From Echinometra lucunter (lineage: Eukaryota; Echinodermata; Echinoidea; Camarodonta; Echinometridae): 64,000 nucleotides of DNA. The DNA lies in contig CM057171.1 in assembly GCA_029962745.1 (NCBI GenBank), forward strand, positions 4,921,396 to 4,985,395, in the 5' to 3' direction. A program made the position numbers and the translations under genes. The notes under the pieces were generated by a model, which worked only from the letters and a program-made list of their open reading frames with translations, did no database searches and was not told the origin of the DNA. Shown piece after piece: positions 12,191 to 23,613 of the stretch (the stretch's first letter is position 1; every line of letters begins with the position of its first letter).

Positions 12191-12849
12191 CTTTTCTGAG
12201 CCCAGAGGTATCTTTCACTTATATGTATACTATCTTTGTCTCTCCCAACCTCCCAACCTCCCAACCATGCTGTATCTGTATATGCCTTTTTGATAACACT
12301 CTGTTATTGCCGAGTCTGGAGTGAATGACTTTATGCTCCTGCCCAACCTTCCAATCATTGCAGGCCCAATTATGTTTCCGTCAAACATCCCTTGCTTCTG
12401 GATTTCCAACATGAAGCTCTATAACTTAAATCTCTCCCAACGTCCCAACCATGCTTCATGTCACTTCAGTAACTCTCATGACAAACCTACTACCTCAGCA
12501 ACCCAGTGATATTACAAGCAAGCGACCTGCTGTCACAAATTCTGCCCAGCCTCCCAGCCATAAGTATATAACTTCCCACAAAATTCCTTAAACATGTTTT
12601 TCTTAACCAGTAACCCAGCTCTGCACGTGGGCTAAAACATACAACGTTTTGCATAATAAACTTAATAATTGTTGCACTTTACTGCCTTATGTAGGTTCAG
12701 TCCGCCTATTCGTTTAATTATAAAGGAGCTGAGGCCCTCCTATTACTTTCCCGGTAAACTGTAATTTCCCGTGTGTCTTTATTGGATACATATGTTAGGT
12801 CCTCCCGTTACAATCAGATTGTAAAAGTAACTAGGGTGGGAGGGGCGGG

Positions 12850-13089
12850 AAACTTGTTACCTCGACGGAATCTCAGACTGCACTGGCTGTGCACGTGCTA
12901 CATGCGCGCATTAATACACTGCGCCATGCACTTCGCGTACCGCGCGCTGTTTCCCACTGAGATCAATTCACATGATGCCCAGCTGGTTTCCAGCATTTGC
13001 GTATGTTAGTATCTGAATTATTCTTTCCATACAGTTAACACTTATTTCTCTCAAAAAATTACTGATCACTGAAAATGATCATTACATTT
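12850..13089. repeat. Dispersed repeat, copy 1 of pair
   Basis: It aligns with 17660-17936 in the same orientation (shared CTCGACGGAATCTCAGACTG, CACTTCGCGTACCGCGCGCT and ATTACTGATCACTGAAAATG). It carries a CG-rich stretch but no open frame of note. Confidence 0.8.
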
Positions 13090-13316
13090 TGAGAAGAAAA
13101 CAAGTGTACAAGTGATTTGCCATTGTTTGCCGTTTATTCCGTATGAGGCATCAAGACACAAAGGCAATGTATGCCAAAATATCATAACATGTGATGAAAA
13201 CAGTCTGAACCAGGAAACAATGTCATGAGACATAATAATACATAATACATAATACACGTACCTATAAGGCGCTTAATACCGGTGTTTCTAAGCGCACTTT
13301 GTTCGGTCTAACACTA

Positions 13317-16138
13317 AGGCCGGTATTGTTGAAAGCTCACTAACTTTAGTAGCCCTACTAAGTCGATATTTAGTAGGGGTTGCTATTCTCGAAAGGTAAC
13401 TAACTTCAAAATGACGTCATCAGCTCACTAACTTTAGTGACAGCTCACTAACTTTAGTGACCCCTCAATAAGTTAATCCACCCCTCACTAAGTTAATCCC
13501 CTTCTCCATAGAACTGTGTACTAAAGTAATTTTAGTACGCTATTCACGAAGGGTGACTAAAGTTAGTGAGCTGTCACTAACTACGTCATCCAGGGCAGAT
13601 TCGGCCTAAAACTTAGTAAGCTCAGGGGGCATGTTTAACTCGTCGCTCGGTCAAAATTTCGTATTGAAACAGAGTGGAAATGGGTCTATTTATGCTGCAT
13701 TTTCACCTTTTCTGTAAGTATCATATATCTGTTGGTTCGCTCATTTGTATTTTCATGATCAAGCCGTATTTACCATGCTATGATGACATCAGTTTATTTG
13801 CAATAAAATGAATTATAAGCAGTCAAAGTCAATTTGACCGCGTTTGAAACTTGAATTATTGCAACGCTCTGTCACCTCACAGTCCCACACGACCAGATTT
13901 ACGTATGGCGCTGTGAACGACCTGGTGCATGTAACTGTATGGAACGACCAAGTTAGGCCTACAAATCTACTGACTTTTTCTACGGAGACCCGAAACAAAC
14001 AAATGCATAGGCCCTATGTCTTTTCGTGATCTCGTAAACAATTGCAAATTGCAGAAGGAAACTCTCCACAAAAATTAATGTGGCACTGTTAGTGTTGGCA
14101 TAACCTGGCTTTGCATGGTCTAGACTTGAATCCGATTCTGAGCACTCAGTCTCAGGAGGGCCAAACTAAATTTTGTCTCAAAATTTCGCCGTTACGAGAT
14201 CTACCTCTTAAGTGGTAGGGCCGGCACTTCTCCTTTTAGTTTTAACAGTTAGGAGGACCCTACCAGTATAAGACTCTAGTAACAACGAAATTTTGAGGCA
14301 GAACTTTTGGTCTATCATGTCTACTGTCTAGGCCGGGCCAAACATACCTCGGACTGTGTGGTGAATGCCGAACATTCACTGATGGCGTTGCAGCACCAGA
14401 AGTCCAAAACAGACAACAAAATTGCCTTTTAAAAAGCAAGATTTATTTTTTTTCAATTTGCTAGATACCTCAAATTTTGATTCAGGGACTTTTCAAGTTT
14501 AACTCTTGATAATGCACAAATTTGTGGATTCAGAGTCGAAAGTAGAATTTAAACTGCCTTTCATGTGTGACCAAGCCCCAAAGCCTGAGAATAAGTACGT
14601 ACACAAAAGGCTTTTCCACGGTGAAGACTAAAGTAGCTTGTACATGTTATTAAGTGGAATCCTAGCAGGCTAGCATCTTACAGTTAATTCACCATGTAAG
14701 GCTCTATGATTGCGCAGTTCCGAAAGACCAAAGTCAATACAAAGCCACGTGAGTCTAACACTGTTAGATAGTAACAGATCTAGACCTACTCACCTAGTCT
14801 GTCTCATGACCGTATTTTTTGTCTTACCCAAGTTGGTTGAATACAAAATGTGTTTTTTTTTTTTGTTTGTTTGTTTGTTTTTTTTTGGGGGGGGTGGGGT
14901 GGGAGAAATTCCCAGATGTAATAATTTTGGCATTATCGCCGGGACACCCGCATAGCCAAGGGGGATGGTGGGGGCGGTCACTCTCCCCCCCCCCCCCCCA
15001 AATCTCAAATAAGAACAAATTCTTCAAGCAAATTAGAGTTGGGTGAGCAATTGACCCCCCTCCAAAAAAAAAATGAATAAAATAAGAATGATATGACCAG
15101 TGACTCTCCCCTTCCCTCCCCTATAATGGCAGTTATATCGGGTAAAAAAAGAAAAAAAAACAAGACCAAAAAGCAATTGGGGGGGGGGGAATAGAGCGGG
15201 GGGAGGCTGTCAATTCACAAAATGTGATGGTCCGACTACCTACAGGTTTTTGGCCTTCCTATTCATGTAAAAAAAAAAAAAATCACAAACTCTCAAACGT
15301 TCCTTCACATCGTGGGAGGGAGGGGATACTCCAGTTATGGAACTCACAAAGGGGCACCCCCTTCCATCGCCCCCGCCTCATCCACGGCTGCGGACAATAA
15401 TTTTTTTTGCCTTACATCCCATCCACCCCATCCAGCCCCTTAAAATGAATATTTCTGTCGATTTCTCATACAAAAAGTGTACAGAAAGGGTCTGCCTACG
15501 AGGCTTGAAACAAGGACTTGTATGGTGGTACGGGGATGTGCAGCTGCTCTTATGGGTCGCCGATTCCGAGGTCCCCCCCCCCCCTCCAAGAGAGAGAGAG
15601 AGAGAGAGAGGGGAAGAGAGAATCCAAAATTTGATTGATTGTGGGAATTCCCATGAATGAATGGTCAGACAGGGTGTTTGAATGAGGGAATTATTTCGTC
15701 AAATTAGTCTTTAACATGACAACACACACTTTGAATTATTCCTTAGCCATTAATGCTTATGAATTTTTTTAAAAAGGGGGCGCAGATAAGAATGTCCCTT
15801 CTTTAAATAGTATAGACAAATCCCCTATTAATTCGCGCAAAGATTCACAATCCGCCCTCATTTTGATTCAATTGTGACGTCACTGGCCTCCAGCTGGATG
15901 CTAGCTGACGGTGATGCGTAATGATGTCACAATGCCCTTAATCTGCAATCCTATGAACTGAGCATGCTCATTGCGCGCTCCTAATCCCATGATTAACTTT
16001 CCGAGCTCACAAACTTTAGTGAGGGTCACTAATTAGTATGCTTTCGTGAATAGCTCACTAACTTAGTGAGCTCACTAATTAGTGAGGGTACTAAGTTAAT
16101 GAGGATACTAAGTTCGTGAGCTTTCGAGAATACCGGCC
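13317..16138. mobile_element. 2.8 kb element with GGCCGGTATT inverted ends
   Basis: Left end GGCCGGTATTGTTGAAAGCT; the right end in reverse gives GGCCGGTATTCTCGAAAGCT. Subterminal CTCACTAACTTTAGTGA motifs recur many times on both sides. It is inserted in unit R copy 2; copy 1 (about 9603) gives the empty site. The interior has several G/C homopolymers and T runs (14850-15580) but no transposase I can read. The target duplication is unclear. Confidence 0.7.
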
Positions 16139-17023
16139 AATATTACCAGGACATGAAAATAAGATAACATAAAAACTACAGATGCATTGGAACTGTGGCA
16201 ACCTATTTAACTCACTGAAAAAATATTGTCACGTGATCATTAGGAAGGATAGTAGCTCCTCCCGTGGGCTGTTGATCACGTGACCCACCCGCAGAATTTT
16301 AGCTCCCACGGGTATTCCCGTAAATCTTGGTAAACAAAATCTTTGGAGCATATAATTTGATATTAATACTGGTGATCTTGCGGGTTTCAAACAATTGGTT
16401 TCTGAACAAAAGCCTTCCTCCCATTTTTTTTTTTTTGTTTGGCCCGTCCTAAATGATAAGAGTTCGGAGCCCTTATATTAAGCATTGCATATTTGCACAT
16501 AAATCCCTTTTCTAGAGTGGGTATTTTCCACATTAAGAAGCTTAACACTTTAACACTTAAAACCTGCAGTGCCCTATTCATGAATGTAGATGCCCTTCTG
16601 CAGAACAGTTACAGTTCCATCTAGGTAGATAGAACAAGAAGACTACCGACTTGGTACTGCATTCAACACTTGATACTTTAACATTTTAAACCTGCATAAG
16701 TGCCTTATTCCTGAATGTAAATGCCCTATTACAGAACAGTTTTTTCTTTCTGGGTTAAAATAAAGAACAAAACAATAACAAAATAACGAGAGTTGGAGGA
16801 TACTAACACGATCTCCTGAATAGGGCTGTTCACAACGTTAACGTCATCAAGTTGGCTCGAGTAACTTGTCTTGTCGTGCGTGTAGCGGCTGTTAAATATT
16901 TCTGTGTCCGACCGACTTCTCGAGTTCGTCCTCGTTTAGACCGAGAACATGTTTGTGCTGGTTCGGTCTTTCTCTTCTTTCCCATTGTTTTCCCGTTCTG
17001 TTTGATGACGAAGTGATAAAAGT

Positions 17024-17600
17024 CAGTGGCGGCACCAGGATTGTTAAAGTGGGGGGGGGCAAATGGAGGGCAAAAGAAAATAGTGGGGGGGCAGAGGCAG
17101 TCAATTTTTTTTTTTGCATGTATGGGAAAATCGAGCGTGAAGCGCAAGTTTGAGTCGCTTACACACATTTTAATATCAATTTTGTGAGCGAGCGAAGCGA
17201 GCGAACAAAAAATGACCGCTTTTTTGGTTTTTAATTGCATTTTCGAATAAATATTCTGAAATATGACGAGCGAGCGAAGCGAGCGAGCCAAAAATGGCTA
17301 CTTTTCTTGTTTTTAATTGCATTTTAGAAAAGAAATTTAAAAATATGACGAGCGAGCGAAGCGAGCGAGCCAAAATAACCACTTTTTTGGTTTTCAATCG
17401 AAGTTTTGAAGAGCGGAAAATGGTATTTTAGAGCACTTCACAGCTTGATTATGATGCTTATCACAACATCTACTTATTTACAAATTACTGTAGAATTTTT
17501 CTTTTCAGTCCTCAAAATGTCTGGGGGGCAACTGGGGGGGCAAAGCTTCTGAGTGGGGGGGCAAATGCCCCCCCATTGCCCCCCCTTGGTGCCGCCACTG
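17024..17600. mobile_element. hAT-like element, 8-bp target duplication GATAAAAG
   Basis: Ends are CAGTGGCGGCACCA and TGGTGCCGCCACTG, a 14-bp perfect inverted repeat. GATAAAAG flanks both sides (17015-17022 and 17601-17608), with one extra T at left. CAGTGG-type ends plus an 8-bp duplication are typical of the hAT superfamily. The interior is non-coding, with G/C tracts and three ~81-bp tandem units centred on GCGAGCGAAGCGAGCGA (17185-17400). Confidence 0.85.
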
Positions 17601-17659
17601 GATAAAAGGAATAAGGTGAATATCACTATTTATCGTTGGGGAAAACATTAACGTTGCGA

Positions 17660-17936
17660 CCTCGAGCCTAAACTTGTTGCCTCGACGGAATCTCAGACTG
17701 CAACGGCTGTGCATGTGCTACATGCGCGCATTAATACACTGCGCCATGCACTTCGCGTACCGCGCGCTGTTTGCCACTGAGATCAATTCACATGATGAAC
17801 AGCTGGTGATCACATGCAACCAACTGAATCAGTTTCGAGCATTTGCGTATTTTAGTATCTGAATTATTCTTTCCATACAGTTAACACTTATTTCTCTCAA
17901 AAAATTACTGATCACTGAAAATGATCATTACATTTT
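17660..17936. repeat. Dispersed repeat, copy 2 of pair
   Basis: Partner of 12850-13089. It is followed by short CACCAATTAGACTTTTATAC-type units to ~18110 that also resemble the end of the 196-bp array near 9290-9390. Confidence 0.8.
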
Positions 17937-18212
17937 ATACAGCACTATTTCACCAATTAGACTTTTTTACATCACTTTTTTCAGCAATGAGACTTTCATT
18001 CCACTTTTTTCACCAATTAGACTTTTATACATCACTAGGGCCTATTCACCAAAAAGACTTTTATGCATCACTATTCACCAAGATAAGACCTCTATTATTT
18101 ATTTTTTTAAAGCATCCTACAAAGCGTACACGTTTTTATACTTTTACATCAATAATCACACAGTAAAAACCATATATATATATAATATTGAGAGTTACGA
18201 ACAAGAGCGTAC

Positions 18213-18577
18213 ACACTAAGAAAAAAGGTGCATGTTTGCACCTTAAATGCAACACTGGCAGCACATTTTGGGTGCAATCTTGCATCCTACATGAAAAAAG
18301 TGCAAAAATGCACCTTCTTGTTCATGTTTGTACCCGGAAATGCCAGTTTGCACCCCAAAAGGTGCAACTTTGCACCTTTTAGGGTGCAGAATTTTTGCGT
18401 TCAAAAAGCAGCAAATTTGCACATTCACTACAACTCTGCACCCTTTAGGGTGCAAAAATGTAGCGAACTGCACCCTTAAAGATGCAAAAAGCTTATTAGG
18501 GCGCAAAGTTGCACCAAAAAAGGAGCTCCCAGTGTTGCATTTGAAGGGTGCAAAATTGCACCTTTTTTCTTAGTGCG
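18213..18577. mobile_element. MITE rich in TGCACC repeats
   Basis: Ends are CACTAAGAAAAAAGGTGCA (left) and its reverse complement at right (TGCACCTTTTTTCTTAGTG). CGTA appears at both outer edges and may be the target duplication. The interior is an irregular chain of TGCACC/GGTGCA motifs. Confidence 0.7.
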
Positions 18578-18581
18578 TAAT

Positions 18582-18947
18582 ATGATGAGTCAGGGATTCA
18601 AGATGAGTCAAGTGAAAAAAGTCGACTTTTTCAATTCTTCAGTCCATGCAAATGAGGAGGGTATGGAGTGGGTGGAATGCAACGAAGAAAGATGTGATGT
18701 TGTAAGAGCATCCGTGGAAAATGAGCAAAAGAGACGTAAAGAAAGACATGTTAAAGATGAAAGTATGGATTGGATCGATAGTAACGAGGAAAGGTGTGAT
18801 GCCATAAGAAATACCGACTGGATGTGTTGTAAGGAAGAAAAGAGTAAAGTTAATAGAGCGCCCGTGGAAAAAAGACCCAAAGAGAGAATTTTCTTTACGG
18901 AAGAACAAGTTAAAGTGATTGAAAAAAACAGGAGCGAAAGAGCTTAA
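18582..18947 (+). CDS. Unrecognised charged ORF with internal repeats
   Basis: It encodes 121 residues from the first ATG, strongly charged, with two clear repeats: GMEWVECNEERCDVVR (residues ~27-42) and SMDWIDSNEERCDAIR (~61-76). A third degenerate copy (TDWMCCKEEKSKVNR) follows, then RIFFTEEQVKVIEK near the end. I recognise no family. The frame is open to the edge of the MITE at 18577 and may have run on upstream before that insertion. A second element starts 19 bases after the stop. It may be a fragment of a longer gene. No splice sites are assigned. Confidence 0.4.
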   Translation: MMSQGFKMSQVKKVDFFNSSVHANEEGMEWVECNEERCDVVRASVENEQKRRKERHVKDESMDWIDSNEERCDAIRNTDWMCCKEEKSKVNRAPVEKRPKERIFFTEEQVKVIEKNRSERA

Positions 18948-18966
18948 GTCGAGATTGCATTATACG

Positions 18967-19367
18967 CAGTGGTGTAATGAGCCAAAATATTTTTTTTTTT
19001 TTTTTTTTTTTGGGGGGGGCTCAATCTTTGCGAGGAGCAAAGCGACCAATCCTGAGGGACCGAGCCGGGGATACCCCCCCCCCCTCACGATACCGAGCTT
19101 TTTCATTTGTTCGACTTAAATATGTGCAATCTGCAAAACCTAAAAAGAAAATTTTTAACTTCAGTTCGGTTCAATTTTCATTTTCTCTCATTTCCAAAAA
19201 AAGAAGTAAATATCATGAAAAATAAACATTGAAGTACAATACATGCAATATAAAACATCAAATTTCATGACATGTACTATTATTATCGCTACACTCCCTC
19301 AGGATTGGTCGCTTCGCTCCTCGCAAAGATTGAGCCCCCCAAAATATTTTGGCTCATTACTCCACTG
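18967..19367. mobile_element. Foldback element with CAGTGGTGTAATGAGCC ends
   Basis: Left end CAGTGGTGTAATGAGCC pairs with right end GGCTCATTACTCCACTG (one mismatch). Inside, CTCAATCTTTGCGAGGAGC pairs with its complement at 19313-19334. Long T, G and C runs sit between. It resembles the hAT-like elements nearby, but the flanks show no clean 8-bp duplication. Confidence 0.7.
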
Positions 19368-19673
19368 TTACCGCTGCATTGCGCTAAGCTCCCTGTCACG
19401 ACGCAATATCTTGCCCAGACTTTCGGGCGGATTGCCTATGATTGTAAATGCAATGCAAAAACGGTTGACAGTGAGATTCAACGTTTATCCCACCTACATG
19501 CATAGTGTGTTGGCGAGTTGACGAATCGGTTATCCTAAATTGTTGCATGATGTATGGCTGTGTAAAGCAAGGGGGGGGGGGGTGAGGTAGGGGTCTATGA
19601 CTGTGTGTACAGTTTAAGCTCAGATTTCAAAGACAACTTAAGGAAGCATAATGAGACTAGGTATGATTTAATC

Positions 19674-20135
19674 CAGCGGTGCATTAGGTTCCTGTTATCG
19701 GGGGGGGGGGGAGCCCAAAATTTCTGGTAACTCAGTCAAGAATCAGTGCATAGTTATGATTTCAATTGAGGGGGGCAGTAGCGAGTACACAAAGCATTCA
19801 AAACACTGAGCGCGCGAAGCGCACTCGATGGGGGGGGGGGGGGGGGAGGTGCAGGGAGGGGGAGACTACTGCCCCCTTAAGTTATATCCTAGCTAGGCCT
19901 ATGCCACTGATTCTAAATTTACTTTTTTGCTCTGTTTTTCCCCCCCCCCCTTCCTCTTTTTTTCCATATTTCTTCTTCTTTCTCCTTTTTCTTCTTTCTT
20001 TCCCTTTCTCCCTTCCTTTTTCTTCCTTTCCCTTCCTTTCATTTTTTTTCGCGGTGGTTTGGTGGATTTTCCCGCTGAAATCCTTCAGGGGGCAATCTGT
20101 CCCTCCCTCCCCCGCCCCTGGCTGTTACACCACTG
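19674..20135. mobile_element. hAT-like element, 8-bp target duplication ATTTAATC
   Basis: It starts CAGCGGTGCA and ends TACACCACTG, flanked exactly by ATTTAATC at 19666-19673 and 20136-20143. The interior is non-coding, with long G, C and pyrimidine tracts and GCGCGCGAAGCGCACTCGA. No transposase is present. Confidence 0.85.
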
Positions 20136-20819
20136 ATTTAATCTTGCTTCTACTTCTTCACGGATTGTTGATATATCTATAGACTCCAACAGTGTCCAAC
20201 GAAAAGTTATTTTCTTTTTTGAGAGGTAGATCATAGCATCCAATTCATTTATTTATTTTGACTTTGTTCATCAGATTGAACATGCCTAGGTTGAAACTTG
20301 ATGCTGCATTTATGTCTGCATCCACATCATGCTGGAGATGTAGGTGATGATTGCTTGTTGACTGAGACTGAAGAAAATTTCTGCAAGAAATGAATTAGTC
20401 TACTATTCCAGTTGTGGAAGGTAAGTGAATTCTGCATGAATTTAGTAAGGCTGCTACATGTACATGTATGTCAATATTCAGCCAGGGTTTAGCATCATTT
20501 ACAAGGCCATTTGCCTTGGTTGCAAATACACCCATTCTTGAATTTATTTGTAACATTTCTTTATTATTATTATTATTGTCTCCTTTGAAATTTTTATCAG
20601 TCTGGCATGATGAATATTTTTCTTCCTTGAGTTTCATGGGCACCAGGATCAAAATATCTCACCAACATTTCTTGCTTACACTTCATTAAAAAATGTATTG
20701 CTTAGTCAAAGCCAAATAATTTTTCAGCTTTACTTCTTAATTTTTGCTATACAAGCATAAACTATATTTTGTTTTCTGATTTCCTCTCATTTCATTTGCA
20801 AGTTTGTTTTTTATTATTA

Positions 20820-20925
20820 AATTTCAATTGAGATATTTATTGTTCAATGTGTATTGTTCTAAATTTCTGTTGTATAAATTTCAATTGTATTTTGAGTTCT
20901 GTGAAATAAAATAAAATAATTTATA
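20820..20925 (+). other. Possible LINE 3' end
   Basis: An AT-rich stretch ends in GTGAAATAAAATAAAATAAT, with AATAAA signals, like the tail of a LINE transcript. No coding part is recognised upstream (20200-20820 shows only AT-rich sequence). Confidence 0.25.
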
Positions 20926-21348
20926 AACCTTGGTCTGCAAATGTGTTCTCTTACTGTCCATAATATTTGTACATGAACTTTGCATTTATCCTAATTCAAG
21001 TCAACTTTCAATCTCATCTTGTTTTCTTTAACAGAAAGAATTCAGCTTCTACTCTACATTGCATTGGACCCCTGATTTGGAGATCTGCCTCTCAATGAGT
21101 GAGGAGTCATGGCCCTGTATGCAGCAGGGGGGGGGGGGGAGAGGGGACGAGAGCAGTAGCCCAACCCACACTTCAATTCAATTCAGATTTATTGATATGC
21201 AATCAACAATTTTGGATTATTATCGACATGCAAAATGTTTTGCAATGTCATTAAACAAAGTTACAAAACAAATAATTGCTAACTAAACCCCTCGCCATAG
21301 GTGTGTGTGAATTATTTGAAACTCTTACAGCAGATTGGTTCATTTGAG

Positions 21349-22091
21349 GATTTGAAAATACATAAATTCAGGACAGTGTACTAGTAATTTGAATTGAATG
21401 ATGAGTATGTAAGTTTCAAAATTACCGTTTTCAGTTGCGTTTTAATTAATTTTATTGATATTCATTTCATAAGAAAGGGCTTCACTATTTTCTTAGTTGT
21501 GCATGTATACATGTATTACAATTATCACATTCTTTTAAAAATTGCTGGGGATTACACAATCACTATCAAAGTACACTTGTAGTAAAAAAAAAATGGATTT
21601 GCTATGTAAAGATTATTTTTCTGCATGGTGATTACAGTCATGTACATGTTAAAATAGGTTCATTCCGATAAAAAGGAAACTACATCAGCCTTCATTCATC
21701 ACTTAAAAGTAAAATATACATGTATTTCATATTACTCATAACACTTTTTTTTAAATCATATACTCTGTTCAGAACTTACAACAAAATAAAGAATAGACTA
21801 TAGAGTTTTACATCACTACCATTCAAATGTTAGTAATTCAAAATGCCAACATGTATCAAGGCCCAATAGAATCCTTTTCTACTTTAAATAATACTTGTAA
21901 ATAAATCATTAACATAGCTCATAGTCAGATGTTGTGCACAACTCAGGAAGAATGAGCTATTCCACATCCCTTTAGAAGAAATCAATAAAATTAATTAAAA
22001 CGCAACTGAAAACGGTAATTTTGAAACTTACATACTCATCATTCAATTCAAATTACTAGTACACTGTCCTGAATTTATGTATTTTCAAATC
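21349..22091. repeat. Perfect 111-bp inverted repeat with 521-bp spacer
   Basis: 21349-21459 is the exact reverse complement of 21981-22091. I compared all 111 bases and found no mismatch. Pairing ends abruptly on both sides. The spacer has no gene; a G13 tract lies outside, at about 21128. Perfect arms imply recent origin, gene conversion or assembly error. Confidence 0.95.
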
Positions 22092-22476
22092 ACTATGATC
22101 ATTGATTGTAAAGAAAAGATATATATTTGGCATTTCCTTGGAAGTCTGTTAATACGTATAGAATTCGACAGAATAATGAAATAGAAGTACTTGCATATCA
22201 TAAATGGATTAATATCAAAATTTATTTTTTTTACCCGATACTTCGTCATTTCAAGGTAGTTTTCTCACGAATATTCGTGTAAAACATTAGTCTTATGTCA
22301 ATGACCACAATTGCTAAAAATCAAATTTTTACCACACGATTTACTACCACACGATTTACCCGACCTTTCGCAAATAAAGAGGGCTGTTTTCACGAAAGGT
22401 CGGGTTACGCGATTACACGGCCCGACGCGATCACCCGATGGTTCGAAGTAAGCCCATTGATAAAAGTATGAGTCGT

Positions 22477-23142
22477 ATGTACATAACATCATTCCCACCA
22501 CCATGGACGTGGGGATTGAAAACTCCCTTTACTCTCTTAATCGGTGGACCGTCAGGATCAGGCAAAACAACATTTGTTTAAAAAAAGCTCTTGAAACATC
22601 AGCACGATGTGGTGGACCATACTTTTGACCGTGTTGTCTGGTGTTATGGAGAATTTCAGGAGGGGTACGTTATCGAGGAATATGCCTGATGTACAACTTC
22701 ACGAAGGAATACCTTCCGACCTTGAGACGATGTTTGATCGTAAACAAAGCAACCTCATCATTCTCCATGACCTCATGACTGAAGCCAGTAAAGATAAGAG
22801 AATAACACATCTGTTTACAAATCTCTCTGTTATTCTCATCACTCAAAATATTTTCTTTCAAGGAAAAGAAAGTCGTACTGTAAGTCTAAACGCAAACTAC
22901 ATGGTAGTATACAAAAATCCCAGAGATAGTTCGCAAATGGTACATTTGGGTAAACAGATATACCCACATAAAGTGAAATTTCTCCAAGAAGCTTACCACG
23001 GTGCTACTTCAAAACCTACTATCTACTTATCTACTTATCGATCTTAAACCAGATACGGATGAACGTCTACGTTTAAGGACTGACATTTTCCCCCGGAAAA
23101 GGACACTACGTCTACGTTATGAAATAATGGAACATTCATAGT
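22477..23142 (+). pseudogene. Packaging-ATPase-like P-loop gene, broken
   Basis: This is a decayed P-loop ATPase resembling the FtsK/HerA-type (A32-like) packaging ATPases of Polinton/Maverick and related DNA-virus-like elements. The reading from ATG 22477 has a strong Walker A (GGPSGSGKT), then an in-frame TAA at about 22579 and a second stop near 22687. The frame then shifts. The next part (to 23047) has a Walker-B-like strand (LIILHD) and a later SVILITQN strand typical of this superfamily's sensor region. A third break follows an 8-bp tandem duplication at 23022-23037, after which related reading resumes until about 23142. It cannot make a full product. The family call rests on motif order and on the adjacent small basic ORF; a profile search would settle it. 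Confidence 0.7.
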
Positions 23143-23227
23143 GAAAGTATAAAAGTAAATGTAGATATGGAGTATCATCATTTCTCGTACAAATATCGGA
23201 AAAGTACGACACCAAAGCCCATTAGTC

Positions 23228-23441
23228 ATGTCTCAGAGACCGCGGAAGAACGTACCGTATCTTCACGTATTGGCTCGTGAAAACAATACCAGAGAGAAGG
23301 AGTATTAAAAGGTGCAAACATAGACTTTGTTAAATGTCTTTCTATCTCCGTTTTCGCTACGCTCTCACTCCGAAAGAAAGTTCATTTATTTTCTCTATCT
23401 CACTTATATTTACGCGGACACGGATGCGAAACACAAATATA
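23228..23441 (+). pseudogene. Small basic protein relic beside the packaging ATPase
   Basis: The ORF begins MSQRPRKNVPYLHVL and stops after 26 codons. A second frame starting near 23300 (GVLKGANIDFVKCL) continues open to about 23441, suggesting one ancestral small basic protein split by a frameshift. It lies 86 bases after the ATPase relic on the same strand. Small basic proteins next to a packaging ATPase are common in adenovirus-like and Polinton-like elements, where they are core or DNA-binding proteins. That role is inferred from position and charge. No intact product is possible. Confidence 0.5.
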
Positions 23442-23613
23442 AACACTCCTGAAAAAGTTGGATTTTGTGAACATATTGAAACTGGTTGAGCATACTAAAC
23501 GCTCTCTCTTTAATTCAGTATCAATGATCATAAATTTTCTTTTTCATATACATTCAAAAAGAGATGCAAAAATATGCAAACAATGATATACGAATGAAAC
23601 AGTTTCTTGCGTC

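Noticed and set aside
16830..17014. Basic minus-strand reading starting MGKKRKTEPAQ next to the hAT-like element
   Set aside because: Only 51 codons, with no recognised motif, splice support or second copy. It may be a coding remnant but cannot be supported.
19766..20182. 138-codon ORF rich in Phe, Pro and Ser
   Set aside because: It lies in the pyrimidine tracts of a hAT-like element and runs over its end.
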